64,000 nucleotides of DNA, from positions 23,625,958 through 23,689,957 of the forward strand of contig NC_089979.1 of the NCBI RefSeq assembly GCF_036417845.1. The letters run 5' to 3'. This DNA comes from Apteryx mantelli (taxonomy: Eukaryota; Chordata; Aves; Apterygiformes; Apterygidae). The notes under the pieces were generated by a model. That model did not search any database. It was not told the origin of the DNA and saw only the letters and a list, made by a program, of their open reading frames with translations. Each line of letters opens with the position of its first letter. Within the stretch, counting starts at the first letter, position 1. The position numbers and the translations under genes are program-made. Positions 13,901-26,600 of the stretch are shown here, one piece after another.

Positions 13901-14195
13901 GTGAGGTCTGCCGGAGCAGGCAGCGTCACAGCAGTGCTGGTGGGAACTGGCGGTCCCGTGGCAGGGACTCTCCTGAGGATGCCCACAGCTGCTCGCAGAT
14001 GATGAAATTTCACAAATTGGCTTAAAAGGCATTTCTCAGGTCTTACTTCAAGAGATGAGGCATACAGCTGGCAGAGAAGACGCCTGCTTTTATAACTACA
14101 GCTTAGAGTATTCAGGCTCTAGGCTTTAAAAAAATGAGACAAGCACATGGGCTGGTGTCTGAAAAGCAATCAAGTGACCAGCACAGATGAGACAC
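10991..14195. other. Intergenic sequence, possibly more retroelement debris
   Basis: No gene is recognised. The part up to about 12.6 kb may be the decayed 3' continuation of the gypsy-type relic, but I found no motif to prove it. From about 13480 to 14000 the GC content rises and several overlapping short frames appear (up to 101 codons at 13437-13742). The frames on offer disagree and lack motifs, so I read them as a by-product of GC richness. Confidence 0.4.
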
Positions 14196-14215
14196 GGGGG
14201 GGGGGGGGGGGGGGG
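14196..14215 (+). repeat. G20 homopolymer
   Basis: Twenty consecutive guanines follow GACAC and precede TGCAATG. Such a run can form G-quadruplexes and is prone to length variation and to sequencing error, so the true length may differ from that shown. Confidence 0.9.
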
Positions 14216-16293
14216 TGCAATGCATGCTCTGGGGGCATTCAGACTTCCTCTGTCCCCTGGGTCACCCTCGCCTGCACCATCACAGAGCTCAGGCAAGGTA
14301 GCAGAGATTAGTAGGTGACAAATCTGGTTGCAAGCCCAACATGCAGGATGCTCCTAAAATATGAGATATTCATAACTAAGTGATTTGTTGATACAAAATG
14401 GTTTATTAATGTAGGACCCACAAACCCAAAAGAGTGAGCAATCACAGTCACTGCCTAGTTCTTTCCATGGTTCCTCTTTTCATTTACATCTTGTCCTAAC
14501 TAATTAACCATCATTCAGCTTTCTTTTGGCCTCAGCTCCACTGATGTAAGTGTGTAGGAAGATGCCCCATCTCTTGCTCATTCACACTGTCTGCTAGACC
14601 ACACTAACAGCCAGACTTATGCAGAAATAAAAAACTGCTATTAGCTGCACTTCACTTGAAAGAAGTGCACTGTGCATCATGGAAAAAAAAAAAAACTGAG
14701 CCCAGAGAAACACTTATGACTAGGGCCTAAGATAATAAACGTAAGGCTCTAAAAATTAGACTTGGCAAAATGTGTAGCAGATAAAATCAATAAGGAAAGG
14801 ATAAGAATATATTAACACAAAATATTTCCTGGGGAAATGGAAAATGTTTCATAAGAGTAGATTTTAACATCAACAGTGTTATCCAAAGGCAATAAAAAAG
14901 TCTGTAGCCTTTCAGACATTGGCCAAAAGTGAAAGAAAAACAGGCACCTTCTCAGTCAGGTCTGGCAGCAGCAGCTACCACCGAAAGGAGCTTAAGAGGG
15001 GTGGCACCTGGAAATCCCCCAGCTTCTGAAGCCACCAGCACTTGCTGCCTCTTTTCCTATGACAGCCACCAGATCCTGAAGGATGTACCTGCATCCTGAG
15101 GTTCAGCAACCTCTGCCCAGGTAGGAAAGACAGGCAGTTCAGAGGAGCTTTACAGCCTTCAGGCATGGCCGTTCACACAAGTCTTCATCTGGGGCTCGGA
15201 GTACATTTCTGCTCTCACTTTCTGGTATGTCGTGCTTGGTACTGCCTTCTTGTTCCTTCTGCCCTTCTTTGCTCTCCACTACCACCTCTACTGCTAACCC
15301 TTCATTGCCTAGATTAAGCAGTGTGACAACAATGCAGCACCTGCTATGTTGGTGCCCACCTGTGTTTACTATACTCCATTTGCTGGGACAGGTAAGGTTT
15401 TCTGTTCTTACAAATTCACTGAAACGTTATCTGGAGTTGTAACTTAGGTAAGTCAAGCCAGTAGACCTTTACTGGCTCCCCTCCAGTACTGCTAGTCCTC
15501 CACTGTCTTCCCACAATTCCCTTTTGATGCTGAAAATGGATAGACAAGTCACTTCGCTGGGAAGGGGTGAGCAGCATGGGCGAGCTTGTGGCACTGCACA
15601 GAAGCGTGTGACAGCTCCCCAGTGAGTCTCCCCTGAGTAAATGCTCTGTGGACACCACTGCACAGGTGTTGCTTCACTTCAGTTTTGCCAAGCAAAAGAA
15701 ATAATTCAAATGTAGAAAATTTAGCTCTGCATTGAAGACCTCAGGGTGTAAAATCTTCGGAGAGGAGGCAGTATCTTGCAAGCGGAGAAGCAACATGAAG
15801 GGTGCATATGCTGACTGTCAGCAAGTGGTAATCCCTGCTCTTCACCTGGTGACAGGATCATTACGCCAGCGAACACCGCTGGTTTCTAGCTTCCAGCTTC
15901 TATTTTTACTGCTCAGTTCTGCCAATGAGGAATGATGTACCTACACTTCTCCAGAAGAGCTGCAGTTTAAATGTTAGTCCTGAAAAACAGTATGGTGGAA
16001 GAGGAGATTGTGGAAATACATTTCTTGACCATATTCAGAGTTAACATACATCTTAGGGAATGGTTTAGGAATTGTGAAGGAGTCCACTTAGGATACTGAT
16101 ATCGTAACTGAAAGAACTGGACATAAGTGCACATGCAGCTCACGGAAATAATAATTGTCATCGTCCCAACTGCAAGAGCATGACACTTCTTCCCCTTGAG
16201 CTAATCTGTGGCATAATATCCTTTTGCAACAATACTCATCGCTATCTCTGGCCCCCAAGCTGTAAACATAACAGTCTCGACTAGTTCATCTCT
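14216..16293. other. Intergenic sequence, no gene recognised
   Basis: No exon or RNA gene is recognised. An A13 run lies at 14683-14695. Short frames at 15227-15442 and 15416-15663 overlap on opposite strands and show no known motif. Confidence 0.55.
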
Positions 16294-16728
16294 CTAGCCT
16301 GTACAAACCTCCACTATCAGTGGAAGAACACGCTGTCCAGCAACAAGTTCAAAGATCTGCTGCTGTTTTTCTTTTAATCTTCTGTTTTGCTTTTGGAATA
16401 CATAATTAACAAACTGCAAGTGTTTTTCCTGGCTTAGGATCCTTAACACTCTCTGAATGTTTCCATGCATTTTTAACTGCACTAATGGATGTTCATGTAC
16501 ATCATTGTAACCCTTTGGACACAAGCTGTGATGCCTCCCTCTTCTGAGCTCAGTCCACAGAGGATGTTGCCCTGCTGCGGCAGTGTCTCGTTGCTCTAGG
16601 AATTTGTTTTTTAGTTTAAAATACATGTTTCTGGGTCCTCTGTTCAACGTCGCAAGCCAACCAACAGAAAAGGAGGACTTGTCTGGGAGGTGAACATCAT
16701 TGGAATAACACTTAGAGACTGGGTACAA
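16294..16728 (-). other. Unidentified ORF, 144 codons
   Basis: This minus-strand frame is open for 144 codons. Its C-terminal half is rich in K, Q, R and hydrophobic residues in a spacing that could form helices, with stretches such as HGNIQRVLRIL, FQKQNRRLKEKQQQIFELV and LPLIVEV. I do not recognise a family. No splice signals, promoter or poly(A) signal tie it to a gene. It may be a chance frame, a decayed retroposed copy or part of an unrecognised repeat. Confidence 0.15.
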
Positions 16729-18432
16729 GATTTCTGGTGTCTAGAAGGAGTGTTAACTCTACTAACTATGTGGTTCCTTGTTCTAGTCTGTGCAAGCAAT
16801 TAGTTAATTTCAGCTCCCAGTTCTGGCAAATCTGGGGGACATAACACCAAAAATAGATTCATTTATTGGTTAACCGTAAAAATAAGTGTAAAATTTTCTC
16901 AGACTCCTAGTTAGCTGCATCTAGGACCACCTGCTATTCAGTGGGATTGGTAGAGCACCCATCCACATAGGTTCAGTCTCTAATCCCTCCCCGGTTCCCT
17001 CTGTGCTCCTCCACCCTAACAGTACAGGATATCTCACTAAAAAGCTATTTACAGCTGAAAAGGCAGACCTACTCACACAGTTCTCCTGGCATTTATCAGG
17101 TTTGGGTTCAACCGGCCAGCCAGAGGGGTTTGTCCCTCCACTAGCATTGGTGGCTTCAGCTGGCCAGGCTGTTCCTGCGTCCTGGCTGTGCTCCTGGCAC
17201 ACCATCTGCCGCCCCCACCACCACACTGCTTACAGCTGCCATATATTATCCCAGTTAACAGGCAAAGCAGTAGCTATGCATGGTGGATACAATCTTCTCT
17301 GTGTAGTGTTTGATCATGTGAGTAGGACTGATGAACTATGCTTCAAATGCTTCAAAACGTGGATTAAGGGCACTTTTTTTTCTAGGAGCTGCTGTTCTGT
17401 GGCATTTGTTCTGTAAACCCAGATAAAAATCTTGTTCGTATTTTTTCAAGTTTGTATTTATAAAAGGGTTGAAAAATAGGCATAATGACAGTTTAATTAA
17501 TGTATGTCATTAATTCTGGAGATAATCAAAACCCTGATAAGTCTCTAATCTTGTAAAAAAGAATTAGAATGCACTGAAACATCTTTTGCTATCTTTGAAC
17601 TTTGTAATAAGATGTTGCATACTTAAAGGAGGAGCCATGGCAATGAACATTGCCAGAGGACATATTCTCAGCAGATTTCATCACTGGACTTTTTGTGTGA
17701 TATTGTTTTTGGCAGAAAGGTTGTAACTGAAGTCCAAAGCGATCAACACTGTTTTCAAAATTTGTCCTTCTTCTACCAGTGTATAAAGTTGTTCTAATAA
17801 TTTGTGGGTATAAAGTAGGAGAGCTTTAGTTTCCCTTCCATTTTCTTTTAATTATCATGCATTTAAAGCACTGTTTCAGGTTTAGTGCTTTGGACCTTAC
17901 TAATTACTTGGTAATAGATCATATATATGAGCATATCATGCAGGTATGTCAAACCTATTATTCAAACTTGAGAAATGAACATAGGCCAACATTTCAAAGT
18001 TGTTTTCAGAAAAAATAACATGGCTAACTTTAGCAAACTATTTTTTAAAGGTTTGTTCTCAATTCTGTTTTCAGTGCTGCCTGTATCTTTACACAGCAGT
18101 TTACGTCATGTTAGTTCTTACCAAGAAACTTCAGAGAAACTGGACTGTACTTTGGAGGATGCAGTAAGTAACAGACACTGATAGGAATTTTAGGAGCTGA
18201 AAAGGATGTGCTCATACTTTAAAACTCAAATTCAGACCAAATTGTGATCTACCTTCCAGCAAAACCTTCCAGCATCTGTAGTTCCTGCAGGGACCTGGGA
18301 ACCAGCTGGGGCTGGTAGAAAAACATGTCGGGAAGGAACAGTAATAAATATTGCTTCTCTTTCTCTCTAGAGACTCAAAGAAAACTGAATTTTGCCTCTG
18401 GAAAGGAGGCTGGGGCAGCAGTCTGCTGGGGG
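16729..18432. other. Intergenic sequence, no gene recognised
   Basis: I see no exon, RNA gene or recognisable repeat here. A 137-codon plus-strand frame at 17003-17416 overlaps a 101-codon minus-strand frame, and neither has a motif I know. Confidence 0.5.
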
Positions 18433-19242
18433 CTAAAGCTGGGTGACAGCTTTTGTCTGGCTCCCAAAAGAGATTGATCTGACAGAGGAGTCAGAGCAGG
18501 ACTGGGTTAAATAAACCCTCCTAGCACATGCGAAGGATTTTTTTGTAGATTTGTACCTGCAAAAGGAGTGACATCTGCTACAAGGAGGCTGAAAGTCTTC
18601 AAGATTTTGAAGATGCAGCCAAGACCCTGAACAGGGAGGACTTTTTAATTTGGGCCGGAGGATCTGCTCTCTGGGTCTGAGGGCGGCCAGGCAGAAAGCC
18701 AGGGGAATTGCCACATGAGATATAGGAACCGAAGCAATGCCTCCATAGGCTGAGGTGAGGGTTAGGGTCCTGGCATCAAACCAGTGACATAGTATACTCT
18801 TTAGGTAATGAGATGAATCAGCTAAATTAGGCAAGATATTTATTTCCTTTGCTGAAAAAAAAAAAAATAGGAGATACATTTGGGCAAGATTAGCAAGCAG
18901 AGAGACATTCGGGTCAGGAAGATAAAACAAAGGGGGATTTCTGCATATTTTCCCCATCTTCAGATAATGCTGCATTCCTAGACACGAGTACAACAACTCC
19001 TGAACTTTGGCTCCTTTATTTATAAAACAATATACTGATCCCAATCCCTGGACACACTGACGTAATTTAATGTCATACTTTCCAAACATAATAGATTTCA
19101 TTCCCATCGTAAAATAAATGTATTCCAGCAGTGAGCCCCACAGCAAATAACAGAGCTCCAGCAGCTGGGTAAGCTGGGGCAAGAGATGCAACAATTGAGC
19201 TGTGTTGCTGAAGCCCAAAAGCAAAGTTCTTGCTGGCAGCAT
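18433..19242 (-). other. Unidentified ORF, 269 codons, downstream of CDH17
   Basis: This is the longest uninterrupted frame in the window. It lies on the same strand as CDH17, about 1.3 kb past its stop codon. The N-terminal third is leucine-rich and hydrophobic (LLHLLPQLTQLLELCYLLW), and a run of phenylalanines comes from a poly(T)/poly(A) tract at about 18854. I recognise no domain. The later part is rich in serine, arginine and cysteine and looks like non-coding composition. It could be a long chance frame, a relic of a retroposed sequence or part of a downstream transcript. Nothing in the sequence decides between these. Confidence 0.15.
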
Positions 19243-20114
19243 TCTAGGAAAACCTATTATAATGCAATGCTACCAAAACAGTGCTCTTTTCTTTCTAGTT
19301 CTTGCTGCATTCAAGAGTTACTTAAAAAGCCCTACACAAACAAACATACTCTTTTCCATATGACCTTTTCTTCAGTGTTTTCAAAAGTATATTGTCTTTT
19401 CAGTTTAACACAATATTTGTCAGATTTTATTTAGAGCTTAAAAGAAAAAATGTCCCTCAAACTGTGGCCAGAAATGCCCTTCTACAGGCATGCTGTCAAG
19501 AGAAAGTCTTTCCTTCTCTGAGTGTCATCCTGGGCCCAAGTGCAGTTTACTGAAACCAATATACCAGTGCTTCCAGAAATCATAGCATCTCGATTCAGAC
19601 AGCCATGTATCACTCTGATCTGAGAGCCATTTCTAACCTGCATTATGCAAAACATAAGGTTAAATAAAACAGGTAACCAAGCAGCAATGGTTTGCTCTCA
19701 TGCCCTCCCTCTCTCACACTATCTCACTCTCTCTCTTCTTTTTTTTTTTTAATAAACAGACACTAAAACCTTTAGAGAACATTTTTATTCTTATCAAAAG
19801 GGCAAGCAAATTATTTTCAGCAGTATGATAAAGCATCACATCACCAAATTTCCACATGACTAAACATGTGGATTTTTTAACTTAGAAACTGAAAGCCATG
19901 GTGCTTCACAAACTGGTTATACCCAGTGGATATCATAAATGAAAAACTGAAATGTCACATTGTCCTTACATATTGCTAGCATAAATTCACAAGCACAACA
20001 TACACAGGCATTACCCAGGAGAGATAACAGATTGCACTATGTTTGGGAGCTGCTTTGCTGAGAGTCAGAGGGATTCCTCCTACTTCGTGGGATATCTTCA
20101 ATGTAGCAGTGGAC
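19243..20114. other. Downstream flank of CDH17 with a pyrimidine-rich tract
   Basis: No gene is recognised. At about 19704-19751 there is a CT-rich run ending in about 13 thymines. Read on the minus strand this is an A-run followed by GA repeats, which could be the tail of an old retroposed insertion or part of a long CDH17 3' UTR. Confidence 0.4.
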
Positions 20115-20537
20115 TTTATTATATTTTCTTCTATTCAGTAACTCACTGAGATGAAAAGAGCCATAGATGCGGATGCATAAAGAGGCAAAGAGGCAGATAA
20201 AATGTAGTCCTCTGGAAAGTTCACATTTATTTTAGCTGCCAAACAAAGAAAACTTGTCCCACGTATTGATCCTTGCAAGAGCTCAGCATTTGGTGTCATC
20301 ATGAGTTAACACTTGCCAAAGCTGATATTTTTATTAATGGCTGCTGCTGAAGTTTATAGACAGTTTTTATCTTGTGACTGAATAATATTAGCTATAAAAC
20401 TGAGGACAAAACCATGGGAGCTTGCTTTTGCATGTTTGTATGCTCAGTTCATGATAATACACTTCTGGGCTTTGGGAGCTACAAAGGTCACTTCTTCCCA
20501 ACCCAAAGATCATTTATTCTCTTGATGAAATAAACAG
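20115..20537 (-). promoter_or_regulatory. CDH17: Probable CDH17 3' UTR with candidate poly(A) signals
   Basis: Below the CDH17 stop codon the minus strand contains AATAAA hexamers at 20513-20518, 20330-20335, 20226-20231 and 20115-20120. The first is only about 20 nt past the stop and is an unlikely end. Any of the other three would give a 3' UTR of roughly 200 to 450 nt. A still longer UTR cannot be excluded, so the true cleavage site is unknown. Confidence 0.35.
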
Positions 20538-20650
20538 TCATTTAGCCAGACTATGGAGTTCAGCCTGATCCTTTACATCTTCCCGATCGCTCTTCTTTTT
20601 ATCTTTCTGTTTGTATTTCATGTGAAAAAACACACCCCCTATAATGGAAC
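20538..20650 (-). CDS. CDH17: CDH17 coding exon 17 (end of helix, cytoplasmic tail, stop)
   Basis: The exon encodes residues 799-835 and a TGA stop at 20538-20540. GSIIGGVFF completes the membrane helix, and the tail is HMKYKQKDKKKSDRED followed by VKDQAELHSLAK. It is basic and short, with no p120- or beta-catenin-binding motif, as in human LI-cadherin. The acceptor is TTTTTCAG. Confidence 0.92.
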
Positions 20651-23600
20651 CTGAAAAACAGAGGGAACAGAGGGTCAGTAAAGGGCTGAGAAAAAGCCAT
20701 CTTTCTAAAAAGATATTTTAGCAAAGAATCTGACACTCTCACTGTAATTGTCACACTGCTTGGCTTTTTAAATATAGTTTTATATGTATTTTTTATATAT
20801 ATATATATATACATTTAATACTTTTTAAATCATGATGAGCTTGTTATACAGTATGTAAACTTATTTCCTCTTTATCAGTGTTGGATTTTCTTTCATTTTC
20901 AACATCTCCTTGTTCTGGTACTATTGTAAAATATACAGAAGTGCTTATCTACTCCCCCCTCCCCTATTCGTTTGTCTGAATATTTGTTCTGTTCACTAGT
21001 TGTTCTTATTTCACATTCATCTTTGTAGTGTCTGAGTAGTTCATCAAGTAACATGCCTAATATCTGCCATGTGATGTATATTCTCCCAGTCTCTCCTACC
21101 CAGGAAAAATACCTTACCAGAGAGAGGGAGTTTGTTTTAATAAAAGTGTGTGGTGCCCTGGATTGGCTGAGGAGTTGGAATTGTTTTTTATTTTGTTGTG
21201 TTTTGTTTTCCAGTGTCTATGCTCTGCATTTCTCTTAAAGAAAATAAGCTCACAGATGCCTTGCTCTGGAAAGGGAAGGCGCTCAGGTCTGAGACAGTCC
21301 TTACCTCATGGGGGAGTCCACTCTAGTCTTGGTCTCCAGAAAATGGCTGGTTTTATGGTCATATCTTCTGAGTTTCAAAGTCAGACTCAAAGTTTATAAC
21401 CTTTCCAGGTTTTGTAAAGTCTTTCTATACCTCTCTTTTTTTTTCCTTGCCCATCTCTGATCCCTGTTAAATCCACCTGAGAGGCTATCATCTGACTTTG
21501 GCTTTAAAGTGGAAAAGCTCTCTGTTGAAAAACTGCACATTCATTTCAGGAATTTTCTAAAAGCCTTTATGAGTTACATACATACACTTTTTTTTTTTTT
21601 TTTAAGTCATGAACCAGTAGCAATTTTTACTACTTTCTCTAAAGTTGGCCAGCATTCTTGCAATGAAAGCATCTTTAGTTGGTTATCAAACAAAATTTTC
21701 ACTTGTATATAATGTCTTATTAAGTAAGTGGTCAGACCAAGGTATCATGAAGAAATGAGTGATGTCAGAAGCTTGAACAGAGATGATGAAGATGCAGTAT
21801 GGGGGTTTTCTTTGTTAATTGCATGGTCTGAGTATGCCTTTTTCCATTTCAGATTTTCTTTGAATTGGAACTTTTTCTTGTTTTATCTTTAAAAGACAAA
21901 CACATATGCATCACATATGCATCAGCCCTTTCTCTTGCCTTAGGGATTTCTGAATTACATGAGAAAAATCAGCATAGAGTGTTAGTTTTGTCTTTTTAGG
22001 TATTTGTTCTCAGGGGCTCCTTCTCTTTTTCTTTTAGAAATGAAGTAATTGTTACTTACATAAGTTCTTGGGGTTTTTTTCCTTTTATCCTCTAACTTCA
22101 TTTGCCTCTTTTGAAGACAAGGTCTGTAATGTATTTAATTTCTTTTCTTTGATTTTCTCCATGGGTCTCCCACACTCTCTCTGCTCTCCACAGCTGACTC
22201 ACAGTATCCCAGTCTGTTGCTTGTGACCATCATGGTCAAAAATCACATGGGATTGTGCACTGAATTCTTTCTGCTGTTGGCTTCCTAGGGGACTGGATCC
22301 CATCAACAGTCATCCTGACTGCTTTGCTCTTACATTTATAGAAAGAATGCCAAACAAGATTTTGTCTTGTTTTGGAAAAATGTATTAAGCTATTTGTCGA
22401 AGTTGCATCAGCTCATGCCTATAAGAATATAATTCTGTTCTTTACCATTTAACAATATAATTGTGCTTTATTCATGTAAATTCCAGTTTCCCACAGTTCA
22501 AAGCAGTTCTCTCACTGGAAAATGGAAACCTAAGAAGCTAAAATAGGTGAATAAAATTATAATTTCTAAGCTATGGTTAGGAATTGAATGGAAATTTACA
22601 GATAGTAAACAGCAAAACATCCCTGGATGCTTCACTGTTATCACTATAATCTGAAAGCCCAAGACAGGACTTCAGTCCATTCCCTGACAGGCAAAAGGTG
22701 GTAGGTAGCAACAAAGAGACTATTACTACAAATGCAGCCTTTTCACAGAATCACAGAAGAGTTGAGGTTGGAAGGGGCCTTTGGAGATCATCTAGTCCAA
22801 CCCCCCTGCTCAAAGCAGGGTCAGCCAGATCAGGTTGCCCAGCTGTGTCCAGTGAGGTTTTGAATATCTCCAAGGATGGAGATTCCACAGCCTGCCTGGG
22901 CAACCTGTTCCTGTGCTTGGCCACCCTCACCATAAACATTTTTTTCTTATGTTTAAATGGAATTTCAGTTTGGGCCCATTGTCCTGCCATCAGGCACCAC
23001 CGAGAAGAGTCTGGCTCCATCCTCTTTCCTCCCCCCATTAGGTATTTATACACACTGACCAGACACCCCCTTCTCTTCTCCATGGTGAACAGTCCCAGCT
23101 CTCTCAGCCTCTCCTCATGTGAGAGATGCTCCAATCTCTTAATTATCTTTGTGGCCCTTCGCTGGACTTGCTCCAGTATGTCCAGGTCTCTTGTACTGGG
23201 GAGTCCAGCACTGGACCAAGCACTCCAGGTGTGGCCTCACCAGGACTGAGCAGAGGGGAAGGATGACATCCCCTGACCTGCTGGAAACACTCTGTCTAAT
23301 GCAGCCCAGGATGCAGTTGGCCTTCTTTGCCACAAGGACACACTGCTGGCTCAAGGTCAACTTGCTGTCCACCAGCATTCCCAGAACCTTTTCTGCAAAG
23401 CTGCTCTCCAGCAAGTCAGCCCCCAGCCTGTAGAGGTGCACAGGGTTATTCGTCCTGAGATGTAGGACTTTGCATCTCCCCTTGTTGAGCCTCATAAGAC
23501 TCCTGTTGGCCCATCTCTCCAGCCTGACGATGTCCCTCTGAATGGCAGCACAACCATCTGGTGCATCCACCGCTCCTCCCAGTTTTGTATCATATGCAAA

Positions 23601-26600
23601 CTTGCTGAAGGTGCACTCTTTTCCCTAGTAACAGCTGTTTGCAGTGTCAGTGCATGTGCGTGCAGATACAAAGTCCAAAAAAGCCGCCCCTGGACCAGAA
23701 ACTTAGATGATCACAGGGATCACAGTGCTTGAGCACAGTGAGATATTCCTTCTTTTCACTTACTCTGTAACATTCATGACATCTCTTCACTGAAGGAGTA
23801 AATCATTGCACTAAGTGCAGCAGCACTGTCATACTTGGTAGAACTAGCCTCATATCAGCCAAAAGTCACTTACCAATGATGAGCAATACCCCAAGAAGAA
23901 TCCCAATTGCCTGGCCTGTACTTGGCCAGGAGTGCTCACGTTGTACTTCTATAAAACATGACTTTTCGCTTGAACACTTGCAGATGTTTACTGCAAAAAG
24001 AAATGCCATAAAATTAAAGAGAATTTTAATAGCTCAGTTTCATTATTCATATATATTACTGTGCTCTTGAATTTAACAGCTCTGTGCATGGTATACCTTC
24101 AAGATTTATTTCTGCTTCCAAAGGTGGTCTTCCATTGTCATTAATTATTACTGGAACATTATAGACCTTCTCTTCCAAGTTAGTATGTTTTGGAGAAAGA
24201 TAAGCATGAGTACCTGTAAGTAGGAAATGGGACATTTGTGTCAGCACAAGGAAGAAATTTAGCTAGACATTCATGTCAGCTGCAATGCTCTGTGACTGAG
24301 GTCTTGTTTCTTAAGGCTGTTTTGCACGTTCTGGTAGTTCCTCTCTTTCCCCACATACCCCCAGGTCTCATTGGTTTGCAGACATTAAGTCAGAAGGGAC
24401 CATCCAAATGCCTAGTCTGGCCTCCTGCATAATATAGCCAGAGAATTTCCTTCTTAATTTCTCAATAATCTTGAGGAGTGCCACACCAATGTCATCACAT
24501 CTAAACCAAGAATATGATCCCATACTCTCATAACTCATAATTGTCTTAAATTGTTCCTAGGATAACAATAGGTTAGATCATCCTTCTAGTGTGTTTACAC
24601 TGTGACATCTGAGACCCTTTTAAATATAGCATAGTAAGAACATAACAGCCATTTGGATCAGACCAAAGGTCCATCTAGACCAGTTTATTGCCTCCAGAAT
24701 AAGCGGAGACTACAAGAAAAGCAAGCACATTTTATTTTCTCTTAATACTCTCTAAACATTTTCAGCTCAGGGGCTTTCTGAGCCAGATGTAATATGTGTC
24801 CATTTAGCAAACATAAGTGGAATTCTCTTCCACTAACTTGTCCAATCTCCCTTTGAACTTTTGGAAACATTCTACATCCACAACATCCTGTGGCAAGGAG
24901 TTCCAGAGACAACTACACACCCCTTTGGTTTGCGCAGAAAGTAATTCTCACAAGCTTCATTTGAGGCTCCCAAGTCAGTGTATTGCAAAAGAGGGTGAAT
25001 GTCCAATCCTGGCCATTCTGTCAATACCACACATGATTTTACAGACCTCTACCATATTCTTCCCCACTACCTCCAAGCCTGATGGCTTACTTTGCTGCTT
25101 CCATATACTTCCTTATATGAGGCTATTCCATAACTCTGATCATCCTTGCTGCCCTGTCTTAACCTTTTTCCAGCTCTACTGTATCTTTTTGAGACTGAGG
25201 GACCAGTGTTCAAGATGTGAATAAACCATGGATTTATACAGGGTCATAATGACAATGTCTGTTTCTTCTCTGGTCCTTTCCTAGTAATTCCTAATATTTG
25301 ATTTGGTTTTTTTGAACACTCCTAATGATCTGATGTGACATTTTCTTGGAACTACTTATTGTTAGGCCACAGTCTCACTCCTGGTTTGTAATGGTCAGCT
25401 CAGAACCCATTATTTCATATGTGAATTTAGGAGGGTGGGGTTTATTCATGTGTATCACTTTACCGGTATCTATACCAAATTTAATTTACCCTTTCATTGT
25501 TCAGCCTCTCAGTCTCGCAAAGACCATCTGCAATTCTTCACACTTGGTTCCTTCTCAATTAACTTTGTATCACCAATGAACTTTGCCTCCTCGCTGACCG
25601 TATCTATTATGGACATATTGAACATCTCAGGTCCTAGCAAAGACCACTTTGGAAAAGCTAGTTCTGAACTCCTTCCACTGCAAGAGCTGACCATTTACTC
25701 CAGCTTCCACATTTTAAATGATTATTCAAAATCCTTTATTTTTACATTATAGCAACACTTCTTTCTCTATTGAGACCTTTCATCAAAAGTCTTTTGCAAA
25801 TGCAAGCAGCCACTATGCAAATGTTTACTGACCCCTTTCAAAGAACTCCAGTCAGATTGTGAGGAAGGACTTCCCTTTGCACAGGAAATGTCTGTAATAG
25901 ACAATTTGCAAGCTGCTCTATTTCTTTATCAGAAGTGACTTATATTCATTTAGGCACACATGTTTCTCTTCTCGTAAATGCTAGCGAAGTCTTAGCATGC
26001 TAACATGCTAAATGTCATCGCTCAAAAAAAAGACTTAGGTATTCACATAAATACATACCAAAATGCATGTAAGTTCTTAACAACCTAAATTTTTTCTGCA
26101 TTAAATACATGACATACATTGGTAAGAATGAAAAGGAATTCAATATTTCTTTATATTTCCCAAATTACTTAGAGACTGCCAAATCCATATAAGAATAGGT
26201 TTATCAACTTACTGTTGATTTTTGAGATTTCCCAATTATTTCTTGTATTCATATCATCCTTAAGAGAAAAGGTAAATGTTGAATAAAACTTCTGTTCATC
26301 ATCATCAGTAGCTTGAATCAGTGTTCTCTCTCCTCCACTGAGCGGGTGGCAGAAGAACAGAGCAGAATTCATAGCTAGGCGCGGAGGGTTATCATTCACA
26401 TCCTTTAAGTTTATTATGAAGGTTGCTTTGGATTTTTGAGCTACATTATCTGTAGAATTTAACAGAATAGAGTTATACATCATATCTTGGACTTTCAGTC
26501 TGGGCTGCTGCATTTGCAGCTATAATAAAAGTATACTGGCGCACCATCAGGCATGCAGTGGGTAGTGGTAGTCTGTCTGCAGGAAGTAGAGGTAAGGTCT

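Noticed and set aside
13378..14025. Cluster of overlapping plus-strand frames in a GC-rich stretch.
   Set aside because: Three frames are open at once and none has a motif, which is what GC-rich DNA gives by chance.
1..20000. Search for exons of PDP1, the expected neighbour downstream of CDH17, and for GEM at 46-64 kb.
   Set aside because: No conserved segment of either protein was recognised; both probably lie outside the window.
22698..23433. Plus-strand frames of 183 and 94 codons at 22698-23249 and 23149-23433.
   Set aside because: They are the complement of CR1 ORF2, which is coded on the minus strand.
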